Origin: Enterobacteriaceae endosymbiont of Donacia cinerea
Lineage (GTDB): Bacteria; Pseudomonadota; Gammaproteobacteria; Enterobacterales; Enterobacteriaceae
Direction of reading: 5' to 3'
Length of the DNA stretch: 64,000 nt
Assembly: GCF_012569925.1 (NCBI RefSeq)
Contig: NZ_CP046204.1
Coordinates: forward strand, 354,817-418,816
Shown: positions 51,158-61,669 of the stretch, piece by piece
Layout: every line of letters starts with the position of its first letter
Position numbering within the stretch: position 1 is the first letter of the stretch
Position numbers and translations under genes: made by a program
Notes under the pieces: generated by a model
Databases searched by the model: none
The model's input: the letters and a program-made list of their open reading frames with translations, nothing else
What the model was told of the DNA's origin: nothing

Positions 51158-53059
51158 ATGGTAAATAATCTTATGTATAATTTTAATAAATTTGATGTAA
51201 TAGTTATAGGTGGAGGACATGCCGGTACAGAAGCTGCTATAGCTAGTGCTAAAATGAAAAAAAAAACTCTTTTAATTACAAATAATATAGATACAATAGG
51301 TCAAATGTCTTGTAATCCAGCTATAGGTGGTATTGGAAAAAGTCATTTAGTAAAAGAAATAGATGCCTTAAATGGAATAATGGCTACTGCAATCGATTAT
51401 TCTGGAATTAATTTTAAAATACTTAATATTAGTAAAGGTCCTGCTGTTAGATCAACAAGAGCACAAGCAGATAGAGAATTGTATAAATCTCAAATTAAAT
51501 TACTGTTAAGTAAAGAAAAAAATTTATTTATTTTTCAACAAGAAGTAAAAAAAATTATAATTAAAAATTATAAAATTATAGGTATTATTACTAAAAATAA
51601 TGATATTATTAATACAAAAATTGTAATCTTAACTACTGGTACTTTTTTAAATGGTCAAATTTATATTGGATTAAATAATAAATATTATGGAGGAAGAATT
51701 AATGATCCTTCATCTACAGAATTAGCTGATTTTTTAAATGAATTACCTTTAAAAAAAGGAAGATTAAAAACAGGTACTCCTCCAAGAATTGATAAAAGAA
51801 GTATTGATTTTTCTAAATTAGAAATACAATATAGTGATAATCCATTACCTTATTTTTCTTTTATTGGTAACTCTAAACAACATCCTAAACAAATACCTTG
51901 TTATATTACATATACTAATAAAAATACACATAAAATAATAATAGATAATATTATTAAAAGTCCAGTATATAGTGGTTTAATTAAAAGTAAAGGTCCTAGA
52001 TATTGTCCTTCTATTGAAGATAAAATTATTAGATTTCCAGATAAAGATAAACATCAAATTTTTTTAGAACCGGAAGGGTTATTAAGTTATGAAATTTATC
52101 CTAATGGTATTTCAACAAGTCTCCCATTTGATATGCAATTTTTAATTATACAATCTATTAAAGGTTTAGAAAACGCATATATTACAAGACCAGGATATGC
52201 TGTAGAATATGATTTTTTTGATCCTAGAGGATTAAAACCTACAATGGAAAGTAAATTTGTAAAAGGATTATTTTTTGCAGGTCAAATTAATGGTACTACT
52301 GGTTATGAAGAAGCTGCATCACAGGGATTAATAGCTGGATTAAATGCGTCTCTTTTAATTGATAATAAAAAAAGTTGGTATCCATTAAGAAATCAAGCAT
52401 ATATTGGAGTATTATTAGATGATTTATGTACTTTAGGTACAAAAGAACCATATCGTATGTTTACTTCTAGAGCAGAATATAGATTAATATTACGTGAAAA
52501 TAATGCAGATATTAGATTAACAGAAATAGGTCGTAAACTAGGTTTAGTTGATGATATACGTTGGAAAAAATTTAATGAAAAATTAGAAAGTATTGAAAAA
52601 GAATATCAAAAAATTAAAAATTTTTGTATTAATTTAAATGATAAGAAAAATATTAAAAAAATAAATCTTTTATTACAAAATCCAATAAAAAAAAATATAA
52701 ATGGTTTAAACTTATTAAAACGTTCTGATATTAATTATTTAGATTTAATTAAATTAAAATTGTTTAATTTAAAAAAAAAAAATATAGAAATTATCGAATA
52801 TATTGAAACTGAATTAAAATATCAAGGATATATAAAAAGACAAAAAGAATTTATAAAAAAATTTCAAAAAAATGAAGAAAAATTAATACCAATAAATATT
52901 AAATACTGTAATATTAAAAGTTTATCACATGAAGCTAAAGATAAATTTGATTTATATAAACCGTTTACTATTGGACAAGCTTCTAGAATACCTGGGATAA
53001 CACCAGCAGATATTTCAATACTCTTAATTTATTTATTAAAAAATAAAAAAATGTATTAA
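51158..53059 (+). CDS. mnmG: tRNA uridine-5-carboxymethylaminomethyl modification enzyme MnmG (GidA)
   Basis: FAD-dependent enzyme that with MnmE modifies U34 of certain tRNAs. 633 residues (E. coli 629). The FAD loop [13 protein letters not shown] follows a short N-terminus. Other motifs present are [24 protein letters not shown], the FAD-binding [12 protein letters not shown] and [17 protein letters not shown]. An in-frame ATG at 51173 ([15 protein letters not shown]) fits the family N-terminus better than 51158 and may be the true start. With IscS supplying sulfur for 2-thiolation, wobble modification seems retained. Confidence 0.95.
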   Translation: MVNNLMYNFNKFDVIVIGGGHAGTEAAIASAKMKKKTLLITNNIDTIGQMSCNPAIGGIGKSHLVKEIDALNGIMATAIDYSGINFKILNISKGPAVRSTRAQADRELYKSQIKLLLSKEKNLFIFQQEVKKIIIKNYKIIGIITKNNDIINTKIVILTTGTFLNGQIYIGLNNKYYGGRINDPSSTELADFLNELPLKKGRLKTGTPPRIDKRSIDFSKLEIQYSDNPLPYFSFIGNSKQHPKQIPCYITYTNKNTHKIIIDNIIKSPVYSGLIKSKGPRYCPSIEDKIIRFPDKDKHQIFLEPEGLLSYEIYPNGISTSLPFDMQFLIIQSIKGLENAYITRPGYAVEYDFFDPRGLKPTMESKFVKGLFFAGQINGTTGYEEAASQGLIAGLNASLLIDNKKSWYPLRNQAYIGVLLDDLCTLGTKEPYRMFTSRAEYRLILRENNADIRLTEIGRKLGLVDDIRWKKFNEKLESIEKEYQKIKNFCINLNDKKNIKKINLLLQNPIKKNINGLNLLKRSDINYLDLIKLKLFNLKKKNIEIIEYIETELKYQGYIKRQKEFIKKFQKNEEKLIPINIKYCNIKSLSHEAKDKFDLYKPFTIGQASRIPGITPADISILLIYLLKNKKMY

Positions 53060-53536
53060 TTTAATATATTTATTTTCAATATTTATTGAATATTTAAAAT
53101 TTTTTTATAAAAAAACTAAAATTAAATATTTTTTATTTATAAAAAATTTATATAGAATTTTAATAAAAATATTTTTCTTACTTAATAATTAATTACAAAA
53201 AATATAATAAAAAAGTTTATTAAAATTATTTATAAATATTAAAATTTTTAAAAAAATAAATTTAATAAAAAATATGTTCTATTACTAATATTAATAGTCT
53301 AGTCTATCTAATAATATATATTATTATAATTATTACTTATTTTATTAAAATAAAAAAATAATATTCATTATACTTAAAACTTATAATTTAACTAATTTTA
53401 TTATTTTTGAATAAATATTCTAAAGATAGAAATCTTGTTTTTTTTTATTTTTTAAATAAAAAAGTAATTAAATATTTTTATAAAATTAATTCATTTAAAT
53501 TTATTTAAATTTTATTTATATTAAAAGGTATTATAT
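53060..53536. other. Non-coding gap between mnmG and nrdA
   Basis: The longest gene-free stretch in the window, about 477 bp of nearly pure A/T. In E. coli mnmG is followed by rsmG and the atp operon; no rsmG-like frame is recognisable here. I see no tRNA, no NrdR box and no long inverted repeat. A TATAAT at 53382-53387 without a clear -35 could belong to nrdA. A ribosome binding site AAAGGT precedes nrdA. Confidence 0.5.
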
Positions 53537-55819
53537 ATGAAACAAAATTTATTTGTTATAAAAAGAAATAGATGTAAAGAATTAGTAAATATAGATAAAA
53601 TAAATATTTTACTATCTTATGCATCACAAAATTTACAAAAAATATCTTTATCGCAAATAAAAAAACAATTATTTCTACAAATATATAACAAAATTAGTAC
53701 AGTAAATATTCATAATATTTTAATTAAAATAACAGCAGATCTTATTTCAGAAACAAATCCTGATTATCAATATATGGCTGCTAGGTTAGCTATTTCATAT
53801 TTAAGAAAAGAAGCATATGGAAAATTTATTCCTCCAAAATTATATGATCATGTAAAAAATATGGTATATTTAAAAAAATATGATAAATTCCTTCTAAAAG
53901 AATATACAAAAAAAGATTTTGATGTAATGGAAAAATTTCTTGATCATAATCGTGATATGAATTTTTCATATGCGGCAGTTAAACAATTAGAAGGAAAATA
54001 TTTAGTTAAAAATAGAATAACAGGAAAAATTTATGAAAGTGCACAATTCTTATATATATTAATTGCAGCATGTTTATTTGCTAAATATCCATCTAATAAA
54101 AGAATAAATTATATTAAATTTTTTTATGAAGCTATTTCTAAATTTAAAATTTCTTTACCAACACCAATTATGTCTGGTGTACGAACTCTTACAAAACAAT
54201 TTAGTTCGTGTATTTTAATTGAATGTGGAGATAATATTAATTCAATTAATGCTACTACTAGTAGTATAGTAAAATATGTTTCTCAAAAAGCAGGTATAGG
54301 TATTAATGCAGGAAGAATTCGTGCTGTAGGAAGTCCTATTAGAAATGGTGAAGCATTACATACTGGGTGTATCCCTTTTTATAAACATTTTCAAACAGCA
54401 ATTAAATCTTGTTCTCAAGGAGGTGTAAGAGGAGGAGCAGGTACGTTATTTTATCCTTTATGGCACTTAGAGATTACTAATTTATTAGTTTTAAAAAATA
54501 ATAGAGGAATTGAAAATAATAGAGTAAGACATCTTGATTATGGAGTACAAATTAATAAATTATTATATCAAAGATTAATTAATGGAGAAAAAATTACTTT
54601 ATTTAGTCCTTCAGATGTTCCTGATTTATATACATATTTTTTTTCAAACCAAAAAAAATTTAATAAACTTTATGAAAAATATGAAAAAAATATTAAAATT
54701 AGAAAAAAAAAAATTAGTGCTATAAATTTATTTTCATTAATGATGCAAGAACGTACTTCTACAGGAAGAATATATATTCAAAATGTTGATCATTGTAATA
54801 CTCATTCTGCATTTAATCCTAAAATAGCTCCAATAAAACAATCAAATCTTTGTTTAGAAATTACTCTTCCAACAAAAACTTTAAATAAAGTTGATGATCC
54901 TAATGGTGAAATAGGATTATGTACTTTAGCTGCTTTTAATTTAGGACAAATTAAAAACCTAAAAGAAATAAAAAATTTATCAAATTTAATTGTACGAGCA
55001 TTAAATTGCCTATTAGATTATCAAAAATATTTAATTCCTGCTGCAAAAAATTCTGCTTTAGGTCGTAGACCATTAGGTATTGGAGTAATTAATTTTGCAT
55101 ATTATTTAGCAAAAAATAATGTACGTTATTCTGATAATAGTGCAAATAATTTAACACATAGAACATTTGAAACTATACAATATTATTTATTAAAAGCATC
55201 TAATAAATTAGCTAAAAGTGAAGGACCTTGTCCTTTATTTAAAGATACAAATTATTCAAAAGGTATACTACCTATTGATACTTATAAAAAATTTATTGAT
55301 AATATCCATACAGAAAATTTACATTGTAATTGGGAAAAATTACGAAAAAATATAAAAAAATATGGATTACGTAATTCTACTTTATCAGCTTTAATGCCAT
55401 CTGAAACTTCTTCTCAAATCTCAAATGCTACTAATGGTATTGAGCCCCCTAGAGGTTTTATTAGTATAAAAACATCTAAAAATGGTCTTTTAAAACAAGT
55501 AGTTCCTGAATTTTTAAAATTAAAAAAAAAATATGAATTGTTATGGGATATTCCGAATAATAATGGTTATTTAAATTTAATAGGTATCATGCAAAAATTT
55601 ATTGATCAATCTATTTCTTCAAATATAAATTACGATCCTAATCGTTTTAATCAAAACAAAATACCAATGCAACAATTATTAAAAGATTTATTAATTTCAT
55701 ATAGATTAGGTATTAAGACCTTATATTATCAAAACACTAGAGATGGGGCAAAAGATAATCAAAATGAAAATTTTTTAGAAGAAAATAATGTATGTTTTAA
55801 TGGAACTTGTATAATTTAA
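53537..55819 (+). CDS. nrdA: Ribonucleoside-diphosphate reductase class Ia, alpha subunit
   Basis: Reduces ribonucleotides to deoxyribonucleotides. 760 residues (E. coli 761). An N-terminal ATP-cone is present (VIKRNRCKELVNIDKINILL). The active-site cysteine region SNLCLEITLPT is present, as are the LSALMPSETSSQISNATNG loop and the C-terminal redox pair CFNGTC. 36 bp upstream of nrdB. The ferredoxin gene yfaE, which follows nrdB in E. coli, is missing. Confidence 0.97.
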   Translation: MKQNLFVIKRNRCKELVNIDKINILLSYASQNLQKISLSQIKKQLFLQIYNKISTVNIHNILIKITADLISETNPDYQYMAARLAISYLRKEAYGKFIPPKLYDHVKNMVYLKKYDKFLLKEYTKKDFDVMEKFLDHNRDMNFSYAAVKQLEGKYLVKNRITGKIYESAQFLYILIAACLFAKYPSNKRINYIKFFYEAISKFKISLPTPIMSGVRTLTKQFSSCILIECGDNINSINATTSSIVKYVSQKAGIGINAGRIRAVGSPIRNGEALHTGCIPFYKHFQTAIKSCSQGGVRGGAGTLFYPLWHLEITNLLVLKNNRGIENNRVRHLDYGVQINKLLYQRLINGEKITLFSPSDVPDLYTYFFSNQKKFNKLYEKYEKNIKIRKKKISAINLFSLMMQERTSTGRIYIQNVDHCNTHSAFNPKIAPIKQSNLCLEITLPTKTLNKVDDPNGEIGLCTLAAFNLGQIKNLKEIKNLSNLIVRALNCLLDYQKYLIPAAKNSALGRRPLGIGVINFAYYLAKNNVRYSDNSANNLTHRTFETIQYYLLKASNKLAKSEGPCPLFKDTNYSKGILPIDTYKKFIDNIHTENLHCNWEKLRKNIKKYGLRNSTLSALMPSETSSQISNATNGIEPPRGFISIKTSKNGLLKQVVPEFLKLKKKYELLWDIPNNNGYLNLIGIMQKFIDQSISSNINYDPNRFNQNKIPMQQLLKDLLISYRLGIKTLYYQNTRDGAKDNQNENFLEENNVCFNGTCII

Positions 55820-55855
55820 TTTTAAATAATTTTTAATTATAATTTGGATAATTAA

Positions 55856-56986
55856 ATGAGTTATACTACTTTTTCAAAAAAAAAAAATAATCAATTAAAA
55901 GAACCTATGTTTTTTGGACAATCTGTAAATGTTTCCCGTTATGATCAACAAAAACATTGTATTTTTGAAAATTTAATAGAAAAACAATTAAGTTTTTTTT
56001 GGAGACCTGAAGAAGTAGATATATCATATGATCGAATTCATTATCAAAATTTACCAAAAAATGAAAAACACATATTTATTAGTAATCTAAAATATCAAAC
56101 TTTATTAGATTCTATTCAAGGTAGAAGTCCTAATATAGCATTACTTCCTCTTGTTTCTATCCCAGAATTAGAAACATGGATAGAAACATGGTCCTTTTTT
56201 GAAACAATACATTCTAGATCATATACACATATAATTAGAAATATTGTAAATGATCCATCAATAATTTTTGATGATATTGTGACTAATCATAATATTATTC
56301 TTCGTACAAATGATATTATTAAATATTATGATGAACTTATTAAAATTACTAATTATTGGCATTTATTTGGTGAAGGTACTTTTTTAATAAATAAAAAAAA
56401 ATTTACTATTAATTTATATAATTTAAAAAAAAAATTATATTTATGCTTAATGAGTGTTAATATTTTAGAAGCTATCAGATTTTATGTAAGTTTTGCATGT
56501 TCTTTTGCTTTTGCAGAAAGAGAATTAATGGAAGGTAATGCTAAAATAATTAGATTTATAGCTAGAGATGAATATTTACATTTAATAGGTACTCAATATA
56601 TTATAAATATGATGCAAAAAGGAGAAGAAGATAAAGATATGGCAAAAATTGCCATTGAATGTCAAAAACAATGTTATCAATTATTTTTAAACGCATCTAT
56701 ACAAGAACAAAAATGGGCAGAATATTTATTCTGTAATGGATCAATGATAGGATTAAATAAAAATATTTTATGTAAATATATCAAATATATTACTAATATT
56801 AGAATGGAAAAAGTTGGGTTAAAAAGTCCATTTACTATTAAAAAAAATCCTATTCCATGGATTAATTCTTGGTTAATTTCAGATAATGTACAAATGGCAC
56901 CTCAAGAAGTAGAAGTTAGTTCCTATTTAATAGGACAAATTGATTCTACAGTAGATATTAAAAAATTTAAAAATTTTAAATTATAA
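55856..56986 (+). CDS. nrdB: Ribonucleoside-diphosphate reductase class Ia, beta subunit
   Basis: Provides the diiron-tyrosyl radical. 376 residues, the E. coli length. Contains [12 protein letters not shown], the radical tyrosine in [14 protein letters not shown] near residue 123, the iron-ligand glutamates of [17 protein letters not shown] and the RDEYLHL ligand segment. Ends [19 protein letters not shown]. Confidence 0.97.
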   Translation: MSYTTFSKKKNNQLKEPMFFGQSVNVSRYDQQKHCIFENLIEKQLSFFWRPEEVDISYDRIHYQNLPKNEKHIFISNLKYQTLLDSIQGRSPNIALLPLVSIPELETWIETWSFFETIHSRSYTHIIRNIVNDPSIIFDDIVTNHNIILRTNDIIKYYDELIKITNYWHLFGEGTFLINKKKFTINLYNLKKKLYLCLMSVNILEAIRFYVSFACSFAFAERELMEGNAKIIRFIARDEYLHLIGTQYIINMMQKGEEDKDMAKIAIECQKQCYQLFLNASIQEQKWAEYLFCNGSMIGLNKNILCKYIKYITNIRMEKVGLKSPFTIKKNPIPWINSWLISDNVQMAPQEVEVSSYLIGQIDSTVDIKKFKNFKL

Positions 56987-56996
56987 ATTTATTATT

Positions 56997-57043
56997 TTAT
57001 GACTGTTATCTAAATTTTAATATTATATAACAGTCATAATTTT
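56997..57043. terminator. Bidirectional hairpin between nrdB and arcD
   Basis: Perfect 13-bp inverted repeat with core ATGACTGTTAT (56999-57009) and ATAACAGTCAT (57027-57037), extended by two pairs to 56997 and 57039, then T-rich sequence. Lies between the convergent 3' ends of nrdB and the antiporter gene. One of the few clearly G/C-containing stems in the window. Confidence 0.7.
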
Positions 57044-57077
57044 AATTATTATTCTTTTTAAGAAAAAAATTAAGGAT

Positions 57078-58466
57078 TTATTTTATTAAAAAGTATAGAG
57101 AATAAAGAGATATTATTAACAAAATAAAACAAAAAATTTTTTCTATTCTATTTAAAAATAGAATATTTGGATTTTTAATTTTAGTTAAAATTAAAAATAT
57201 TAATCCAGGAGCATACAAGATTAATGATAATAATAAATTTAAAAAACCGGCTGCATATAATAACCATATAGAATAAAGACAAGAACCAAAACTTATAAAT
57301 AAATTAAATTTATTCTTTTTTAAAGATATTTTAAATAAATAAGCACCTACTAAAAAATATGGTATTAATATCATTTCAGAAGCAATAGTTAATAATTTAT
57401 TATAATCTATTTTAGTTATCCAAATCAATATTAAACATATTTGCATACTTATATTTGTAAATAATAAAGCATATGATGGTGCTCTATTTTTATTTTGTTT
57501 AGATAGTATGCTGGGAAATATATTATTTTTAGAAGCTATCCATGGAACTTCTGCTGCCATAATAGTCCAACTAAGATAAGCTCCACAAACTGATATAATT
57601 AAACTAATTGCAATAAATAAATTTCCAAAATTTCCAATTAAAATTGTCATTATTCCTGCCATTGAAGGATTTCTCATACTTGCTAAATCAATTCTATCAA
57701 GAATCCCAAAAGATAATAAAGTTACTAATAAATATATAAATAATGCAATAATAACTGATAATAAAGTTGCTTTACCTACATCATTTTTGTTTTTTGCTCT
57801 AGATGATAAAATTACAGCACCTTCTACACCAATAAATACCCATAATGTTATTAACATTGTGTTTTTAATTTGTTTCCAAATTGGAATATTTAAATTTAAT
57901 CCCATGAAATCTATTTTGAATATTTTAAAATTAAAAGCAATAAAAGATAAAAATATAAAAATAATTAAAGGAATTAATTTACATAATGTAGTTATTATAT
58001 TGATAATAGAAGCAGTTTGTGTTCCATTAAGTAATAAAAAATGAACTAACCATAATAAAATTGAGGCTCCTAATATAGATTGCCATGTATTTCCATTACT
58101 AAAAATAATATGAGTTGGAGTATCAACAAAAAAACTAATTGCAGAAAATACTATTACTAAATAAGAAATATTAGCAATAACAGCACATAACCAATATCCC
58201 CATGCAGAGTAGAAACCAATTAAATTACCAAATCCATCTTTGGCATATGCAAAAATTCCTCCTTGTAATTTAGGTTTTAATTGATTAAGTAATAATAATG
58301 TTGTAGCTAAAAAAATAATTCCAATCCCAGTAATACTCCATCCTATAATTAAAGCTAAAGGACTTGCAATTAAAGCCATATTTTGTGGTAAACTAAATAC
58401 TCCAGCTCCCAACATAGAACTAAGAACTAACGATATAAGTGATATTAAATTTAATTTTTTATTCAA
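57078..58466 (-). CDS. arcD: Basic amino acid antiporter, ArcD type (APC family)
   Basis: Inner-membrane exchanger of the APC superfamily with 12 predicted helices, 462 residues. It resembles Pseudomonas ArcD (arginine/ornithine antiporter) along its length. Shared segments include SSMLGAGVFSLPQNMA in TM1, GGIFAYAKDGFGNLIGFYSAWGYW, MLITLWVFIGVEGA and WLLYAAGFLNLLLSLILYAPG. Specificity within arginine, ornithine and lysine cannot be settled from sequence. It is the only obvious small-molecule transporter in 64 kb and could export a product or import a precursor; both are inference. It has its own 115-bp upstream gap. Confidence 0.83.
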   Translation of the reverse strand: MNKKLNLISLISLVLSSMLGAGVFSLPQNMALIASPLALIIGWSITGIGIIFLATTLLLLNQLKPKLQGGIFAYAKDGFGNLIGFYSAWGYWLCAVIANISYLVIVFSAISFFVDTPTHIIFSNGNTWQSILGASILLWLVHFLLLNGTQTASIINIITTLCKLIPLIIFIFLSFIAFNFKIFKIDFMGLNLNIPIWKQIKNTMLITLWVFIGVEGAVILSSRAKNKNDVGKATLLSVIIALFIYLLVTLLSFGILDRIDLASMRNPSMAGIMTILIGNFGNLFIAISLIISVCGAYLSWTIMAAEVPWIASKNNIFPSILSKQNKNRAPSYALLFTNISMQICLILIWITKIDYNKLLTIASEMILIPYFLVGAYLFKISLKKNKFNLFISFGSCLYSIWLLYAAGFLNLLLSLILYAPGLIFLILTKIKNPNILFLNRIEKIFCFILLIISLYSLYFLIK

Positions 58467-58581
58467 AATAATTCCCTTTTTTATATAAATTATTAATTTT
58501 ATATTGTTAATTTAAAATATTAATTTTATTAAAATCAATAATAAAATATTTATATATAAATTTTATAAAAAAATTATTTTT

Positions 58582-59331
58582 TCATACTGGATTATGTATA
58601 TTTATAAAATTAGTTTTTAACTTAAATTTATTTTTTAACCATTTCCCTAACATTATTACTCCTCCTTTTTCAGTAGCATGATGTCCAGCACTAATAAAAT
58701 GAATTCTATTTTCATAAGCAATATGAATATTCATTTCTGATACTTCTCCTGTAAGAAAAACATCTACATTAAATTTTATAACTTCTTCAAAAAATTTTTG
58801 TCCTGCTCCACTGCACCAGGCAATTTTATAGATTTTTTTTGGAGCATTTTCTCCAAAATGTAATGGTATTCTATGTAGTTTTTTTTTTATTTTAAAAAGA
58901 AAATTTTTTATATTAATTTTATTTTTTAAATATCCGTAAAAAATAAAAGGATTAATTTTTCCTATAATATTTATATTTAATAGTTTAGCTAAATAAACAT
59001 TATTTCCTATTTTTAGGTTAATATCTAAAGGAAGATGCCAACTATATAAATTAATATTATTTTTTAAAATTGTAGATATTCTTTTTTTTTTAAATCCTCT
59101 AATTATTGGAGATTCATGATACCAAAAATATCCATGATGAACTATAACAGCATCTGTTTTAAATTTTACAGCAATATCTAATAATTTTTGACAAGCACTA
59201 ACACCCATTATAATATTTTTTATATATTTTTTACCTTCTATTTGTAATCCATTAGGTATATAATCTTTTATATTAATGTTAGTATTTAATTTATTATTAA
59301 TAATAATCTCTAATTCTTTATTTTTTATCAT
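58582..59331 (-). CDS. ybgI: NIF3/YbgI family metal-binding protein
   Basis: Member of the NIF3 (GTP cyclohydrolase I type 2-like) family, 249 residues (E. coli YbgI 247). Motifs: YIPNGLQIEG near residue 24, the metal-ligand VIVHHGYFWY near 62, WHLPLD near 98, and the C-terminal SAGHHATEKGGV with the second ligand set. Toroidal hexamer with a dinuclear metal site in the family; the physiological role is uncertain. It stands alone, divergent from ffh. Confidence 0.93.
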   Translation of the reverse strand: MIKNKELEIIINNKLNTNINIKDYIPNGLQIEGKKYIKNIIMGVSACQKLLDIAVKFKTDAVIVHHGYFWYHESPIIRGFKKKRISTILKNNINLYSWHLPLDINLKIGNNVYLAKLLNINIIGKINPFIFYGYLKNKINIKNFLFKIKKKLHRIPLHFGENAPKKIYKIAWCSGAGQKFFEEVIKFNVDVFLTGEVSEMNIHIAYENRIHFISAGHHATEKGGVIMLGKWLKNKFKLKTNFINIHNPV

Positions 59332-59427
59332 ATTATTTTACTAATGTTAATTTTATTTATAAAATAAATTTATATTTTTTTTTAAATTTTAGGAAATTAA
59401 TAATTCATCTTTTAAGATAAAAGAATC

Positions 59428-59447
59428 TTTTTTTTTTTTTTTTTTTT
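59428..59447 (+). repeat. Homopolymer of twenty T upstream of ffh
   Basis: Twenty consecutive T, the longest homopolymer I found, 32 bp before the ffh start. Just upstream is a small perfect hairpin (TCTTTTA-AGA-TAAAAGA, 59409-59425), so hairpin plus T-tract has the form of an intrinsic terminator on the plus strand, although no plus-strand gene ends nearby. AGGAAATTAA occurs both before it (59391) and as the ffh ribosome binding site (59470). Confidence 0.7.
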
Positions 59448-59479
59448 AGAAAAAAATAAAATTTATGTGAGGAAATTAA

Positions 59480-60850
59480 ATGTTTGAAAATTTAAGTAAG
59501 AAATTATCTAAAATATTACTAAAAATTAGGAATTATGGACGTTTAACAGAAAAAAATATTCAAGATACTTTAAATGAAATTTATAATAATTTATTAGAAT
59601 CAGATGTTGCTTTAATAGTAATTAAAGATTTAATTAATAATATTAAAAAAGAAGTTATTGGTAAAAAAATTAATAATAATTTTACTCCAGGACAAGAATT
59701 TATTAAATTAATACATGAGAATTTAATTAAATTAATGAGTTCTTCTAATAAAAATATTAACATAGCAACTCAACCTCCAGCTGTAATATTATTTGCTGGA
59801 TTACAAGGAGTAGGAAAAACGACTAGTGTTGTAAAATTAGCATATTTTTTAAAAAAAAAATATAAAAAAAAAATTTTAGTAGTATCAACAGATATATATA
59901 GACCTGCAGCTATACAACAATTAAAAATTTTAGCACAAAGTGTAAAAATTAATTTTTTTGATATAGATTCAAATATTTCTCCAATAGAAATATCTAAAAA
60001 AGCTTTTTATTATGCTAAAATAAATTTTTATGATGTATTAATTATAGATACAGCGGGTAGGTTACATATTAATGATAAAATGATGGAAGAAATAAAAAAT
60101 ATTTCTAATTTATTATGTCCTATAGAAACTTTATTTGTTATAGATGCAATGACTGGACAAGATTCTATTAATAGTGCTAAAAAATTTGATAAATTATTAT
60201 CAATAACAGGAATTTTTTTAACAAAAACTGATAGTGATACTAGAGGAGGTGCTGTTTTATCTGTAAAATATATAATTAAAAAACCTATAAAATTTATTGG
60301 TAATGGAGAAAAGATAAATAATATTGCAATATTTTCTCCTGAAATTATTGCTTCTAAAATATTAGGTATGTCTTCTGAGTTAGCTATTATTGAAAATATT
60401 AAAAATAAAATTAATTTAAAAAAAAATAAAGAATTAATTGATAAATTAAAAAATAAAAATACATTAAGTTTACAAGATTTTGTGGAACAATTAGAACAAA
60501 TAAAGAAAATAGGTAATGAAAATATTACTTATTTATTAAAAAAAATGCAAATAAATAATATATATTCTGTACATCCTATTATGAATATTTTACATATAGA
60601 TAATTCTACTATAAATGATATTAAAACAATAATTAATTCTATGACTAATGTAGAAAGAAAAAATATAGATATAATTAATTATTCTAGGAAAAAAAGAATA
60701 TCATTAGGATCTGGAGTTTCTATTTTAAAAATAAATGCTATACTAAAACAATATTATCAAATGAGATTAGTCACTAAAAAAATGAAAAAAAATAATAGTA
60801 TTAATAAAATAATTAAATATGTAAAAAATTTTTTTAATTTTAAAAATTAG
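59480..60850 (+). CDS. ffh: Signal recognition particle protein Ffh
   Basis: GTPase that with 4.5S RNA targets nascent inner-membrane proteins to the translocon. 456 residues (E. coli 453). NG domain with G1 GLQGVGKTTSVVKLA near residue 104, DTAGRLH, and TKTDSDTRGGAVLS. The M domain has SRKKRISLGSGVSILKINAILKQYYQM for RNA binding; methionines of the signal-binding groove are largely replaced by Ile/Leu/Lys. Heads the ffh-rpsP-rimM-trmD-rplS block, 9 bp before rpsP. Confidence 0.96.
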   Translation: MFENLSKKLSKILLKIRNYGRLTEKNIQDTLNEIYNNLLESDVALIVIKDLINNIKKEVIGKKINNNFTPGQEFIKLIHENLIKLMSSSNKNINIATQPPAVILFAGLQGVGKTTSVVKLAYFLKKKYKKKILVVSTDIYRPAAIQQLKILAQSVKINFFDIDSNISPIEISKKAFYYAKINFYDVLIIDTAGRLHINDKMMEEIKNISNLLCPIETLFVIDAMTGQDSINSAKKFDKLLSITGIFLTKTDSDTRGGAVLSVKYIIKKPIKFIGNGEKINNIAIFSPEIIASKILGMSSELAIIENIKNKINLKKNKELIDKLKNKNTLSLQDFVEQLEQIKKIGNENITYLLKKMQINNIYSVHPIMNILHIDNSTINDIKTIINSMTNVERKNIDIINYSRKKRISLGSGVSILKINAILKQYYQMRLVTKKMKKNNSINKIIKYVKNFFNFKN

Positions 60851-60859
60851 GAGTAAAAT

Positions 60860-61099
60860 ATGGTTAAAATTAGATTATCTAGAAAAGGAATAAAAAAAAA
60901 ACCTTTTTATCAAATAATTGTTACTGATAGTAGAAATTCTCGAGATGGATATTTTATAGAAAAATTAGGTTATTTTAATCCGTTAAGTTTACAAAAAAAT
61001 TCTAAAAAAAAAATATTAAAATTTAATAAAGAAAGGATAAATTTTTGGTTATCTAAAGGAGCAGTTCTTTCAAAAAGAGTTAATAGTTTAATTAAATAA
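60860..61099 (+). CDS. rpsP: 30S ribosomal protein S16
   Basis: 79 residues (E. coli 82). Starts MVKIRLSRKGIKKKPFYQIIVTDSR, with the family stretch RDGYFIEKLGYFNP. Follows ffh closely with ribosome binding site TTAGGAG. Confidence 0.97.
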   Translation: MVKIRLSRKGIKKKPFYQIIVTDSRNSRDGYFIEKLGYFNPLSLQKNSKKKILKFNKERINFWLSKGAVLSKRVNSLIK

Positions 61100-61115
61100 A
61101 TTAATAAATTTATTT

Positions 61116-61643
61116 ATGAATATTTTAAAAGAAAAAATAACTTTAGGAAAATTTGGTAAAACTTATGGTATAAAAGGATGGATTAAATTATTTTCTTATA
61201 CCCAAAATAAGAAAAATATTTTTTTATACAAAAAATTATTTATACAAAAAAATATAAAAAATATTTTTTTTATAAAATTTAATCAATATATAAAAAAAAA
61301 AAAGTATTTTATTGTACAAATAAATAATTTTTATAAAACTGAAGAAATTATAAATTTTATTAATCATAAAATTTATATTTTTAAATATCAATTAGTTAAA
61401 TATAAAGATAAACAAGAATATTATTGGAATGATATAATTGGATGTCATATATTAAATATTAATAAAGTTTATTTAGGTAAAGTTATAAACATAATAGAAA
61501 CAAAAATATATGATATTATCATAATTAAATCTAATAACTTATATAAAAAAAATAAAAAAATATTAATTCCATTTATTGAACCTAATATAATTAAAAATAT
61601 TGATTTAATTAATCATATTATTAAAGTAAACTGGAGTTTATAA
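61116..61643 (+). CDS. rimM: 16S rRNA processing protein RimM
   Basis: Assists maturation of the 30S head region, binding S19. 175 residues (E. coli 182). N-terminal domain with KITLGKFGKTYGIKGWIKLFSYT; the PRC-barrel part has EYYWNDIIGCHI and LIPFIEPNIIKNID. Divergent in the middle and lysine-rich, but the length and position between rpsP and trmD are conserved. Confidence 0.94.
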   Translation: MNILKEKITLGKFGKTYGIKGWIKLFSYTQNKKNIFLYKKLFIQKNIKNIFFIKFNQYIKKKKYFIVQINNFYKTEEIINFINHKIYIFKYQLVKYKDKQEYYWNDIIGCHILNINKVYLGKVINIIETKIYDIIIIKSNNLYKKNKKILIPFIEPNIIKNIDLINHIIKVNWSL

Positions 61644-61669
61644 TTTTATAGATAAAATAAAAAATCATT

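Noticed and set aside
57787..58044. Plus-strand open frame of 85 codons
   Set aside because: Antisense to the ArcD-type antiporter gene; no protein-like features.
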